From positions 1 to 51,652 of the forward strand of contig JAGRLT010000050.1 of assembly GCA_020441665.1 (NCBI GenBank): 51,652 bases of DNA, given 5' to 3'. Positions 40,970 through 49,545 of this stretch are shown piece by piece. The stretch is from Nitratireductor sp. (GTDB lineage: Bacteria; Pseudomonadota; Alphaproteobacteria; Rhizobiales; Rhizobiaceae). Position 1 is the first letter of the stretch. The number at the start of each line of letters is the position of its first letter. The translations under genes and the position numbers were made by a program. A model generated the notes under the pieces. The model did no database searches, had not been told where the DNA came from, and saw only the letters and a program-made list of their open reading frames with translations.

Positions 40970-43959
40970 CCTTCCCAGTCAATACCGGTGCCAACCGCCT
41001 TGCCGGCAGGGGCAGGCTCAGCCCGTCGAAGCCCGTGACCTTCACCCTGGACGGCCGTCGGCTGAACGGGCTTGAAGGCGATACGCTGGCCTCGGCCATG
41101 CTCGCCAACGGCATTCATCTTGCCGGTCGCTCGTTCAAGTATCACCGTCCGCGCGGCATTCTCGGCGCGGGCGCGGAAGAACCCAGCGCGCTGATGGATA
41201 TCGGCCGCGACCATATCCGCCGCCAGCCCAATGTGCGCGCCACCTGCCAGGAGGTCTTCGACGGCATGATCGCGAAGACCCAGAACTATTATCCCTCGCT
41301 GACCTTCGATGTGGGGGCGGTCAACAACTGGATGGCGCCGTTCTTCTCGGCCGGCTTCTACTACAAGACCTTCATGTGGCCGAAGGCGGCCTGGAAGAGC
41401 CTGTATGAACCCTTCATCCGCGAGGCGGCGGGGCTCGGAAAGGCGCCTACCGAGGCCGATCCCGACCGCTATGCCAACCGGTTCGCCCATTGCGACCTGC
41501 TGATCATCGGTGGCGGCGCGGCGGGCCTGATGGCGGCAAAGGTGGCCGCGAAATCGGGCAAGCGCATCATCCTCGCCGATGAAAACGCCCTGATGGGCGG
41601 TTCGCTGCTCGCCGAGAGCGGTGCCACGATCGGCGGCAGGCCGGCGGGCGATTGGGCGGCGGAGACGGTGGCGGAACTTTCAGCCCTCGACAATGTCACC
41701 CTGCTGACCCGTACCACCGCGTTCGGCTATTACGCCCACAACATGGTGGCGCTCGCCGAGCGGGTGACCGACCATGTGGCCAGCCCGCAAGCCGAAGCGC
41801 CGCGCGAGCGGCTGTGGCAGGTGCGGGCAAAGGACGTCATCCTGGCAACCGGGGCGATCGAGCGGCATCTGGTCTTCGCCGACAATGACCGGCCCGGCAT
41901 CATGCTGGCCTCCGCCGCGCGGATGTATCTCAATCATTACGGCGTGGCCGTCGGGCGCAATGTCGGCGTTTATACCGCCTGCGATTCGGCCTGGCATGCC
42001 GCTTTCGACCTGCAGAATGCGGGCGTGAAGATTGCCGCCATTGTCGACATGCGGGCCAATCCCGGTCCCGACCTGCTGGCACAGGCAAAGGATATGGGCA
42101 TTCCCGTGCGCACCGGTTCCGCTGTGACCAGGGTCGGCGGCAAAATGCGCGTCAAGTCGATGGCGGTCGAGCCGGTTTCCGATTCCCTGCGCGAGACCTT
42201 CGAGATCGACTGCCTGCTGGTTTCCGGCGGCTGGACGCCTTCGGTCCATCTGTTCTCGCAATCGCGCGGCAAGCTCAAATTCGTCGAGGAAAAGGGCTGG
42301 TTCGTGCCCGATATCCATGTCGAACAGTCAACCTCCATCGGCATGTGCAACGGCACGACGGACATGGGTGCGGCCCTTGCCGAAGCCGTTGCCGCCGCCA
42401 TCGCCGCGGTGGGCGGGCGCGCCGTCAGGGCGCCGAAGACCGATGGCTTCGCCTCGCTGCAGGGCCATCTGATCGGCACCGCCAAGGGCGCCGGGCCGGA
42501 TACCTCGGTGATGGCCTTCGTCGACTTCCAGAACGATGTCTGCGCCAAGGATGTGCGCCTCGCCGTGCGCGAGGGCATGCACTCGATCGAGCATGTCAAG
42601 CGCTACACCACCACCGGCATGGCGACCGATCAGGGCAAGATGTCGAACATGCACGGGCTGGCAATCGCCGCCGAGGCGCTGGGCAGGGAAATTCCCGCCG
42701 TGGGCCTCACCACCTTCCGCGCGCCCTATACGCCGGTCACCTTCGGCGCGATCGTCAACCACGCCAAGGGCGATCTGTTCGACGTGACCCGCCGGACGCC
42801 GATGCATGGCTGGGCGGAGGAAAAGGGCGCGGTTTTCGAGGATGTCGGCAACTGGAAGCGCGCCTGGTATTTTCCGCGCGCCGGCGAGGACATGCATGCG
42901 GCGGTGGCGCGCGAGTGCAGGATGGTGCGCGAAGTTGGCGGCGTGTTCGACGCCTCGACGCTGGGCAAGATCGAGGTCGTCGGTCCCGATGCCGCCCGGT
43001 TCATGGAACTGATGTATACCAATCCGTGGCAGAAGCTTGCCAGCGGCATGTGCCGTTACGGCATCATGCTGCGCGAGGATGGCTTCATCTATGATGACGG
43101 CGTGGTCGGGCGGCTGGCGGAAGACCGCTTCCACGTGACGACGACGACGGGCGGTGCGCCGCGCGTGCTCAACATGATGGAAGATTACCTACAGACCGAA
43201 TTCCCCGACTGGAAGGTGTCGCTGACCTCGACCTCGGAACAATGGGCGGTGATTGCCGTCCAGGGGCCGAAGGCGCGTCAGGTCATCGAGCCGCTGGTCG
43301 AGGGCATCGACCTGTCGAAGGAGGCGATGCCGCATATGGCGATCCGCGAGGGCAGGATCTGCGGCGTCCCGACACGGCTGATGCGGGTGTCGTTCAGCGG
43401 TGAACTCGGGTTCGAGATCAACGTGCCGGCCGATTACGGCCGCAGCGTCTGGGAGGCGATCTGGCAGCGCGCCGAGCCGCTCGGCATGTGCGCCTATGGC
43501 ACCGAGACCATGCATGTGCTGCGGGCGGAAAAGGGCTTCATCATCGTCGGCCAGGATACCGACGGCACGGTGACGCCGGCCGATGCGGGCGTTGCCTGGG
43601 CGATCGGCCGGAAGAAGACGGATTTCGTCGGTATTCGCGGCCTGATGCGGCCCGATCTGGTCGCGGAAGGCCGCCGCCAGCTGATCGGGCTCAAGACCCG
43701 GGATCCGAAAGTGGTGCTGGAAGAAGGCGCGCAGATCGTCGTCGATCCGAACCAGCCGATCCCGATGAAGATGCTCGGCTTCGTCACCTCGTCCTACTGG
43801 TCGGAGACGCTCGGCCATTCGGTCGCCATGGCGCTGGTCGAGGGCGGGTTCGGGCGGATGGGCGAGACGCTCTACGTGCCGATGGAGAACGAGACCATCG
43901 CGGTCGAGGTCTGTTCGCCGATCTTCTATGACAAGGAAGGAGCGCGGCTCAATGTCTGA
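40966..43959 (+). CDS. soxA: Sarcosine oxidase, alpha subunit
   Basis: A 997-residue subunit. Domains in order: an N-terminal ferredoxin-like domain (~20-100; VTFTLDGRRLNGLEGDTLAS, FKYHRPRGILGAGAEEPSA), a NAD-binding Rossmann domain with LLIIGGGAAGLMAAKVAAKS (~176-195), a middle helical segment and a C-terminal aminomethyltransferase (GcvT-like) domain (~600-997; FNMMEDYLQTEF-type, ETMHVLRAEKGFIIVGQDTD) that transfers the methyl carbon to tetrahydrofolate. The protein is full length with no break. It overlaps soxD by four and soxG by eight bases. Confidence 0.95.
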   Translation: MTFPVNTGANRLAGRGRLSPSKPVTFTLDGRRLNGLEGDTLASAMLANGIHLAGRSFKYHRPRGILGAGAEEPSALMDIGRDHIRRQPNVRATCQEVFDGMIAKTQNYYPSLTFDVGAVNNWMAPFFSAGFYYKTFMWPKAAWKSLYEPFIREAAGLGKAPTEADPDRYANRFAHCDLLIIGGGAAGLMAAKVAAKSGKRIILADENALMGGSLLAESGATIGGRPAGDWAAETVAELSALDNVTLLTRTTAFGYYAHNMVALAERVTDHVASPQAEAPRERLWQVRAKDVILATGAIERHLVFADNDRPGIMLASAARMYLNHYGVAVGRNVGVYTACDSAWHAAFDLQNAGVKIAAIVDMRANPGPDLLAQAKDMGIPVRTGSAVTRVGGKMRVKSMAVEPVSDSLRETFEIDCLLVSGGWTPSVHLFSQSRGKLKFVEEKGWFVPDIHVEQSTSIGMCNGTTDMGAALAEAVAAAIAAVGGRAVRAPKTDGFASLQGHLIGTAKGAGPDTSVMAFVDFQNDVCAKDVRLAVREGMHSIEHVKRYTTTGMATDQGKMSNMHGLAIAAEALGREIPAVGLTTFRAPYTPVTFGAIVNHAKGDLFDVTRRTPMHGWAEEKGAVFEDVGNWKRAWYFPRAGEDMHAAVARECRMVREVGGVFDASTLGKIEVVGPDAARFMELMYTNPWQKLASGMCRYGIMLREDGFIYDDGVVGRLAEDRFHVTTTTGGAPRVLNMMEDYLQTEFPDWKVSLTSTSEQWAVIAVQGPKARQVIEPLVEGIDLSKEAMPHMAIREGRICGVPTRLMRVSFSGELGFEINVPADYGRSVWEAIWQRAEPLGMCAYGTETMHVLRAEKGFIIVGQDTDGTVTPADAGVAWAIGRKKTDFVGIRGLMRPDLVAEGRRQLIGLKTRDPKVVLEEGAQIVVDPNQPIPMKMLGFVTSSYWSETLGHSVAMALVEGGFGRMGETLYVPMENETIAVEVCSPIFYDKEGARLNV

Positions 43960-44503
43960 ACTTGCTGTCGCCCAGCGCATGGGCCCCCTTGATGGCCGCG
44001 CCTTCGCCCGTGACGGCGTGTCGCTGACACCCGCTGCCGCCGCGACCCGCCTTTCCCTGCGGGTGCGTGACGAGGCACAGGCCGAGGCGAAGAAGCTGCT
44101 GGGTTTCGCCCTGCCGCAAAAGCCGAAAAGCTCGGCTGCAAAAGGCGATGTCCATTGTCTGTGGATCGGCCCCGACGAATGGCTGGTGATCGCGGCGGAC
44201 GGTTCGCCGCTCCTCGACAAGTTCGCCAGGGCCGGCAATGCCAAACTGTCGGCGGTCGACGTCTCGCATCGCAACACGGCGATCCTGATCGAGGGCGCGA
44301 AGGCGGTGGACACGCTCAATTCGGGCTGCCCGCAGGACCTTTCGCTTGCCGCCTTCCCGGTTGGCGCCGCTTCGCGCACCCTGCTCGGCAAGTCGGAAAT
44401 CATCCTCTACCGCAGCGGAGAAACCGCCTTCCGGGTGGAATGCTGGCGATCGTTTTCGGACTATGTCTGGACCTATCTGGTGGATGCGGCAAGATCGGCC
44501 TGA
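43952..44503 (+). CDS. soxG: Sarcosine oxidase, gamma subunit
   Basis: A 183-residue subunit, low in conservation as usual for SoxG. The N-terminus reads MSELAVAQRMGPLDGRAFAR, and the conserved core has LWIGPDEWLVIAADGSPLLD, VDVSHRNTAILIEGAKAVDT and LNSGCPQDLSLAAFPVGAAS, followed by FRVECWRSFSDYVWTYL. It completes the soxBDAG operon. No glyA, folD or purU, frequent companions, follow it here. Confidence 0.93.
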   Translation: MSELAVAQRMGPLDGRAFARDGVSLTPAAAATRLSLRVRDEAQAEAKKLLGFALPQKPKSSAAKGDVHCLWIGPDEWLVIAADGSPLLDKFARAGNAKLSAVDVSHRNTAILIEGAKAVDTLNSGCPQDLSLAAFPVGAASRTLLGKSEIILYRSGETAFRVECWRSFSDYVWTYLVDAARSA

Positions 44504-44588
44504 ACGCCGTTCCGTCAACCGGCTTGCGCACCCCATCGCTCCGCCGCTATGGAGGGGGAACGCCCCTGCTTGAGGAACACGCCCGCCC

Positions 44589-45830
44589 ATGGCTTCCGCC
44601 CGAAAAAACCATGCCGGCTCGAACGAGGCCGCGCCTCCGGCTGCGCCCGGCCAGCAGGTGCGGCGGCGGCTGGTGCTCAATTTTCCGGGCTTTGAACCCA
44701 CCGATTCCGTGGCCCAGATCGGCCGGCTGCGCTATTGCGCCGACCATACGGGAAAGATCTGGGGCTTTTCGGTTTCCGGCGAGGCGGGCCACTGGGAGGA
44801 GGGGACGCATCACGCGCTGGCCGAGCTTTCCGCCGATGGCGGCAACTGGCACACGGATATGCGGCTCATCCAGTTCCGCTGGAACGATATCGTCCATGCC
44901 TATGAGCGCGACAGCTTTCCGGGCGGTTTCCTTAAAAACCTGGGGAAGTATTTCGCGTTCTTTTTCGACGGCACCGTGCGGCGCTACCGCAAGGCGAGCT
45001 GGCGCTATTGGGGCTTCACCATCTATCCGCTGCTGCTGGCGCTGATCTTTTTTGCCGTGGTATTCGCCGCGCTCTGGCTTGCGACCGGCAGTATCTGGAT
45101 CAATTTTGCCGTATCGCTCGTTGCCACGCTGCTGGCGTGCAAATGGCCGGGCAACCGGCTCTATGTGCCGACGACCATTGCCGATTGGGGCTTTGCCCGC
45201 GACATGGTCGATCGCAGCAATCCCGAGATCGAGGGGCGGTTCGCCGAGTTCGGCAAGACGATCGTGGAAGAAATCACGGCCTCCGATCATGACGAGATCG
45301 TCATCGTCGGCCATTCTTTCGGCAGCCTGTGGGCGGTGACCGCGCTGGCGCTGGCGCTTGGCGAGAAGCCCGATCTTCTGACCGGCAGGCGCGTCGCCTT
45401 TCTGGCGCTGGGGTCGTCCATGCTGAAGATCGCGCTCGCACCCGGCGCGCGGCACATCCGCGATCACTGGCAGCGGCTCGCTCGGGAAGAGAACCTGTTC
45501 TGGCACGAAATCCAGACCAAGGACGATCTCATCGCCTTCTACAAATGCGATCCCTTCGAGGAAGTTGCGATCGCGCCTCCGGCCCAAAACGAGGCGGGCG
45601 GCGGGTACAAGATCACCCGCATCCGCTTTTCCAAGGGCGTGGCGAAGAAGCGCTATCGCAAGATGCGCAAATCCTTCTACACGACGCACCGCCAATACAT
45701 TCTCTATTACGACAAGCGCGTTTCCTTCGACTACATGCTGCGGCTGTTCGGTCCGTTTTCGGTCCGCAGCCTTGCCGACGGTGGCGATGTCCCCGACTGG
45801 CTCGACAAGGATGGTTCCATAAGGGCGTGA
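44589..45830 (+). CDS. Predicted membrane-anchored alpha/beta hydrolase-like protein
   Basis: A 413-residue protein of unrecognised family. The N-terminal ~30 residues are disordered, then come LVLNFPGFEPTDSVAQIGRL and a basic/acidic soluble part. Two hydrophobic segments (YPLLLALIFFAVVFAALWLA and IWINFAVSLVATLLACKW) lie at about 145-185, followed by a lipase-like nucleophile elbow with Ser243 in VIVGHSFGSLWAVTALALAL. No His or Asp partner can be assigned by eye. It follows soxG but starts ~85 bases later and may be separate. Function unknown. Confidence 0.7.
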   Translation: MASARKNHAGSNEAAPPAAPGQQVRRRLVLNFPGFEPTDSVAQIGRLRYCADHTGKIWGFSVSGEAGHWEEGTHHALAELSADGGNWHTDMRLIQFRWNDIVHAYERDSFPGGFLKNLGKYFAFFFDGTVRRYRKASWRYWGFTIYPLLLALIFFAVVFAALWLATGSIWINFAVSLVATLLACKWPGNRLYVPTTIADWGFARDMVDRSNPEIEGRFAEFGKTIVEEITASDHDEIVIVGHSFGSLWAVTALALALGEKPDLLTGRRVAFLALGSSMLKIALAPGARHIRDHWQRLAREENLFWHEIQTKDDLIAFYKCDPFEEVAIAPPAQNEAGGGYKITRIRFSKGVAKKRYRKMRKSFYTTHRQYILYYDKRVSFDYMLRLFGPFSVRSLADGGDVPDWLDKDGSIRA

Positions 45831-45870
45831 AAGGCTCTAAGGGACGGGCGAAGATCAACGACAGGCAGAC

Positions 45871-45945
45871 GGGGACAGTTTACTTATTTCGCGCCGGTGC
45901 CGGGCTGCCAGTTCGCGGATGAAGCGAAACAAGTAAACTGTCCCC
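45871..45945. repeat. Inverted-repeat element with GGGGACAGTTTACTT termini
   Basis: The left arm (45871-45892) and the complement of the right arm (45924-45945) match at 21 of 22 bases, with a 31-base interior. The arm sequence is one I associate with proteobacterial repeat elements linked to REP-type Y1 transposases. No transposase or other copy is in the window, so it is a solitary, non-coding element (MITE/REP-like) between two genes. Confidence 0.6.
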
Positions 45946-45973
45946 TTCCGGAAATGGCAGAACGAGCATTATC

Positions 45974-46561
45974 ATGGACTGGGAACTGACCGGCAAGATC
46001 ATCTGGGGGTTGTGCGTGATCGCCTGGGGCATCATCCGCTTCAGGCCCAACATCAAGTCGCGCAAGACCAAGATCACCATCACCAAACGCCCGCCCATCG
46101 AGCGGTTTTCCATGTTCGCCTCGCAACTGGGCCTTGGCGTCATCCCCGCCATCTGGGTCTTTTCGGGCTTTCCGGCGGCCCTCGATCATCCGATCGGGCC
46201 GCTGAGCATCGCCATCGGCGCGGCGCTTTTCCTCTGGTCGCTCTATCTCTTCCGCAAGACCCACAAGGCGCTGGGCAAGATGTGGTCGCATTCGCTCGAC
46301 CTGCGCGAGGACCACAGGCTGGTGACCAAGGGCATCTACCGGACGGTCCGCCATCCGATGTACTCGGCCTTCTGGCTGTGGGCGGTGGCGCCGCCCTTTC
46401 TGCTCGCCAACTGGGCGGCGGGCCTTGCCGGCATTGCCGGTTTCGGCACGCTCTATTTCCTGCGCGTCGGCCGCGAGGAAGCGATGATGGAAGAGCAGTT
46501 CGGCGAGGAATACCGCCAATACAAGGCGCGGACGCACCGCATCATTCCCGGCGTCTATTGA
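45974..46561 (+). CDS. Isoprenylcysteine carboxyl methyltransferase-like membrane protein
   Basis: A 195-residue protein with about four or five hydrophobic segments. The C-terminal part has the ICMT/PEMT pattern: HSLDLREDHRLVTKGIYRTV, the RHPMYSAFWLW segment and REEAMMEEQFGEEYRQYKAR. Bacterial members are mostly uncharacterised SAM-dependent methyltransferases of lipids or small molecules. It starts 28 bases after the inverted repeat and stands alone. Confidence 0.8.
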   Translation: MDWELTGKIIWGLCVIAWGIIRFRPNIKSRKTKITITKRPPIERFSMFASQLGLGVIPAIWVFSGFPAALDHPIGPLSIAIGAALFLWSLYLFRKTHKALGKMWSHSLDLREDHRLVTKGIYRTVRHPMYSAFWLWAVAPPFLLANWAAGLAGIAGFGTLYFLRVGREEAMMEEQFGEEYRQYKARTHRIIPGVY

Positions 46562-46765
46562 TTGGCGCGATTGCGGGTGCAAGCCGCCGGCCGCTCGGCT
46601 GTGGCGGTCACGCCGGGCAGTGCAATTTTGCAACACCGCTGCCACAAAGTGCCGGCAGCGGCGGTAAAACCGGTGCCGGAACCCGCTGTTTCCATTGCGC
46701 GTTTACCGTTCATTCACCATAACCGGTCGATGTAGACGGAAGGTTTTCCTGTTCCGAGGCATCAG

Positions 46766-47515
46766 ATGAATTTCAACGCTCTCCTTCGGCATGCCGGTGC
46801 GGCATGCATCGTCGCAACGCTTGTTCTGACCGGCTGTTCGTCGACCGGCACGTCGTCGTCCAATCCGCCGACCGAAGAGGTGGTGGCGGAGCAGCCGAAA
46901 AAGGTTGAAAAAGTCGAGCGCCAGGCGGTGTTGCGCTATGGCCGGTCGATCGAGAACGTGCAGCGGACCGGCGAGGTCTATCTGATGCGCGGCCTGCTCA
47001 ACATCTTCTCGCGCGGCATGGATACGCTGGCCGGCCGGATGCGCGGGCGCGGCTTCGATGCGATCTCCTTCAACCATGCCGACTGGAAGCCCTATGCCGA
47101 TGACATCATCGCCCGGGCGAAGCGCAAGCAGGTTTCCTACCCGATCATCATCATGGGCCATTCGCTCGGCGGCAATGAAGCGCCGAAGATGGCGAACTAT
47201 CTCGCCGCGCGCGGCATCAAGACCTCGCTGATCGTCGCCTTCGATCCGACCGAGCCGCAGGTCGTCGGTCCCAATATCGGCGATGTGGTCAACTACTATC
47301 TGCCCAATGGCCGCAACACGTTTTCGAGCGCGGCCGGTTTCGACGGCAAGCTGCAGAACATCACGGTCAGCCACATTCCCGGCATCAAGCATGTCAATGT
47401 GGAGAAGAACAACAAGCTGCAGAACCAGTCGATCGAACACGCCATGCGACTCACCCGGCCGCTGAAAAAGGCCGAGATCGCCGCCAACCGCAAGGGTCTG
47501 CCGGTTTCGGGGTGA
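46766..47515 (+). CDS. Lipoprotein with alpha/beta-hydrolase-like nucleophile motif
   Basis: A 249-residue protein. The lipobox LVLTGC places the acylated Cys at residue 24, so it is a lipoprotein. The core contains SYPIIIMGHSLGGNEAPKMA with Ser133 in GHSLGG, resembling a thioesterase-type fold, and SHIPGIKHVNVEK, which could carry the His. The start of the fold is shorter than in typical esterases, and the substrate is unknown. No operon partner is seen. Confidence 0.75.
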   Translation: MNFNALLRHAGAACIVATLVLTGCSSTGTSSSNPPTEEVVAEQPKKVEKVERQAVLRYGRSIENVQRTGEVYLMRGLLNIFSRGMDTLAGRMRGRGFDAISFNHADWKPYADDIIARAKRKQVSYPIIIMGHSLGGNEAPKMANYLAARGIKTSLIVAFDPTEPQVVGPNIGDVVNYYLPNGRNTFSSAAGFDGKLQNITVSHIPGIKHVNVEKNNKLQNQSIEHAMRLTRPLKKAEIAANRKGLPVSG

Positions 47516-47801
47516 CTTGGCACGGGGTGATTTGGCGGCGATAGGCGGGAAGCTGGCGCTGTCGGCCGAGAGGCTGAGGCGGTGTCGTCATGTTGCTCCC
47601 AGGATCGCGGATCGAATCACGTCTGCCCTGGCGCGTAAAGTTCTCTTATTCCCATATTAATGCTGCGCGGGTGGATCCACGCCGTCAGCGCGATCGCGAT
47701 ATTGCCTTGTCGGGACAGGTTTTCCGGCACCCGTTTTCGCCAATCAAAGGACAGACAGACGCGCGCGGAAGTCGCATCGGGATCGCGGATTGGTGAGAAG
47801 A

Positions 47802-47876
47802 TGGTGGGCGATACTGGGATTGAACCAGTGACCCCTACAATGTCAATGTAGTGCTCTCCCGCTGAGCTAATCGCCC
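47802..47876 (-). tRNA. tRNA-Val(GAC)
   Basis: The minus strand folds into a full cloverleaf: 7-bp acceptor GGGCGAT/ATCGCCC, D-arm GCTC/GAGC, anticodon stem CTACA/TGTAG with loop TTGACAT (anticodon GAC) and T-arm ACTGG/CCAGT. The CCA end is encoded (47802-47804). It is a single tRNA with no adjacent integrase. Confidence 0.95.
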
Positions 47877-47936
47877 ATCCTGGTCCGGGTCGCCCCGGCA
47901 ATGGCGCCGCGGAACGGGTCTGCCGCGGACAGGCCG

Positions 47937-47965
47937 CATACACCATGAAAGGCGGATGGCGTCAA
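47937..47965 (-). promoter_or_regulatory. Candidate promoter of tRNA-Val
   Basis: On the minus strand TTGACG (47960-47965) is followed after 17 bases by TGTATG (47937-47942). The -10 is imperfect, but spacing and position (about 55 bases before the tRNA) fit a stable-RNA promoter. Confidence 0.45.
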
Positions 47966-48012
47966 GCATCAAGTGGCGATTGTGGAGCGCTTGCGGGCCG
48001 CCCGGCCATGAC

Positions 48013-48372
48013 CTAGGCGGCGAGCATTTTCTCGACCTCGTTGACGAGGTCGCGCAGGTGGAAGGGCTTCGACAGAACCTTGGCATCCTTCGGCGCGTTG
48101 GAGTCCGGATTGAGCGCCACGGCGGCAAAGCCGGTGATGAACATGACCTTGAGATCGGGATCGATCTGGGTCGCCCGGCGGGCGAGTTCGATACCGTCCA
48201 TTTCCGGCATGACGATATCGGTCAGCAGCAGGTTGAACGGTTCCTCGCGCAGCCGGTCATAGGCACTGGCGCCATTGTCATAGGCAATGACCTGGTAGCC
48301 GGCATTGTCGAGCGCTTTCTCTAGAAAGCGGCGCATGTCATGGTCGTCTTCGGCAAGCAGGATCTTGTTCAT
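48013..48372 (-). CDS. cpdR: Receiver-domain response regulator CpdR
   Basis: A 119-residue single-domain receiver with no output domain. Acidic residues are Glu8, Asp9 and Asp10 (LLAEDDHDM), the phosphoacceptor is Asp52 in LLLTDIVMPEMDG, with Thr80 (FITGFA) and Lys102 (LSKPFH). The sequence matches CpdR, which in unphosphorylated form delivers ClpXP to its substrates and controls cell-cycle proteolysis. It is phosphorylated through the CckA-ChpT relay, not present here. It is divergent from the second N-formylglutamate amidohydrolase. Confidence 0.93.
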   Translation of the reverse strand: MNKILLAEDDHDMRRFLEKALDNAGYQVIAYDNGASAYDRLREEPFNLLLTDIVMPEMDGIELARRATQIDPDLKVMFITGFAAVALNPDSNAPKDAKVLSKPFHLRDLVNEVEKMLAA

Positions 48373-48606
48373 ATGCGGGTTCCAACAGCGTTTTGACCCA
48401 AACGCTTCAGCGGTGGTTCCTATCGGTTCGACTCATTGCCCACCATTAGACAATACTATGGTAAACGAGCGGTGAAAATGGACCGGATCGCGATTTGATT
48501 CAGCTCCCATCCGCGGCATTGCGCCTGCCGGAAGCCCTTGATTTTCAACAGGCTGAGGGCGCTGCTTGCGATTGAAACGGGCAGGAAAGCCGGGTAGCTT
48601 TCACCG

Positions 48607-49521
48607 ATGAACAGCGCCGACTTCTTCACCATCGCCCGGCCGCAACGGCTTGCCGTTCCCGTGGTGTTCAATTCGCCCCATTCCGGGCGGCACTATCCTG
48701 CCGATTTCCTCAAGGCCTCCGGTCTCGATGGCCATGCCTTGCGCCGGTCGGAGGATTTTGTCGTCGATCAGCTGTTCTCCGGCGCGATGCGCCATGGCGC
48801 GCCGCTGTTGAGCGCGCGCTTTCCCCGCGCCTGGCTCGACGTCAACCGCGAACCCTTCGAGCTCGATCCGCAGATGTTTTCGGGCGCGTTGCCGGCCCAT
48901 GCCAATACCCAGTCGGCGCGGGTGCAGAGCGGGCTCGGCACGATCGCGCGCATCGTCGCCGAAAACGAGGAAATCTATCGCGCCCGCCTGCCGGTCGAAG
49001 AGGCGCTCGCCCGCATCGAACAGGTCTACAAGCCCTATCACGCCGCCCTGCGCGGGCTGCTCGCCGAGGCGATGGCCGGTTTCGGCCATGCGATCCTGAT
49101 CGACTGCCATTCCATGCCGTCGACCCAGACAGTTCAGCGCAGTTCTCCCTTCGGCAGCCGCCGGCAGGAATTGCTGCGTTCCGACTTCGTGCTCGGCGAC
49201 CGCTACGGCACGGCCTGCGCGCCGTTTCTCGTTCATGGCGCCGCGGCTATCCTGCGCGAACAGGGATACCGGGTGGCGATCAACAAGCCTTATGCCGGCG
49301 GCTTCATCACGGAGCATTACGGACGGCCCGAAAAGGGCCTGCACGCGCTGCAGATCGAGGTCAACCGGGCGCTCTACATGAACGAGCCGCGGATCGAGAA
49401 GACCGCCGGCTTCGATGTGCTGGCGGGCGATCTCGACCGTTTCATAGAGCGGCTGATGGCGTTGGTGCTGCACGAAGCCGACGACGCCTTTGCCGCCACC
49501 ATTCCCCTTGCCGCCGAATAA
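48607..49521 (+). CDS. N-formylglutamate amidohydrolase (paralogue 2)
   Basis: A 304-residue metallohydrolase of the same family as the gene at 33.4 kb. Seen are VVFNSPHSGRHYPADFLKAS, LDVNREPFELDPQMF, AILIDCHSMPSTQTVQR and VAINKPYAGGFITEHYGRPE with the expected His/Glu ligands. This is the branch usually named HutG, though without other hut genes here. Start is ATG at 48607. Histidinol phosphatase follows 24 bases after the stop, so the two are probably co-transcribed. Confidence 0.92.
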   Translation: MNSADFFTIARPQRLAVPVVFNSPHSGRHYPADFLKASGLDGHALRRSEDFVVDQLFSGAMRHGAPLLSARFPRAWLDVNREPFELDPQMFSGALPAHANTQSARVQSGLGTIARIVAENEEIYRARLPVEEALARIEQVYKPYHAALRGLLAEAMAGFGHAILIDCHSMPSTQTVQRSSPFGSRRQELLRSDFVLGDRYGTACAPFLVHGAAAILREQGYRVAINKPYAGGFITEHYGRPEKGLHALQIEVNRALYMNEPRIEKTAGFDVLAGDLDRFIERLMALVLHEADDAFAATIPLAAE

Positions 49522-49545
49522 CGGACCATTTTCACAGGAGCTGCC

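Noticed and set aside
47802-47876. tRNA-Val as an integration site
   Set aside because: No integrase and no direct repeat of the tRNA end is present within the window.
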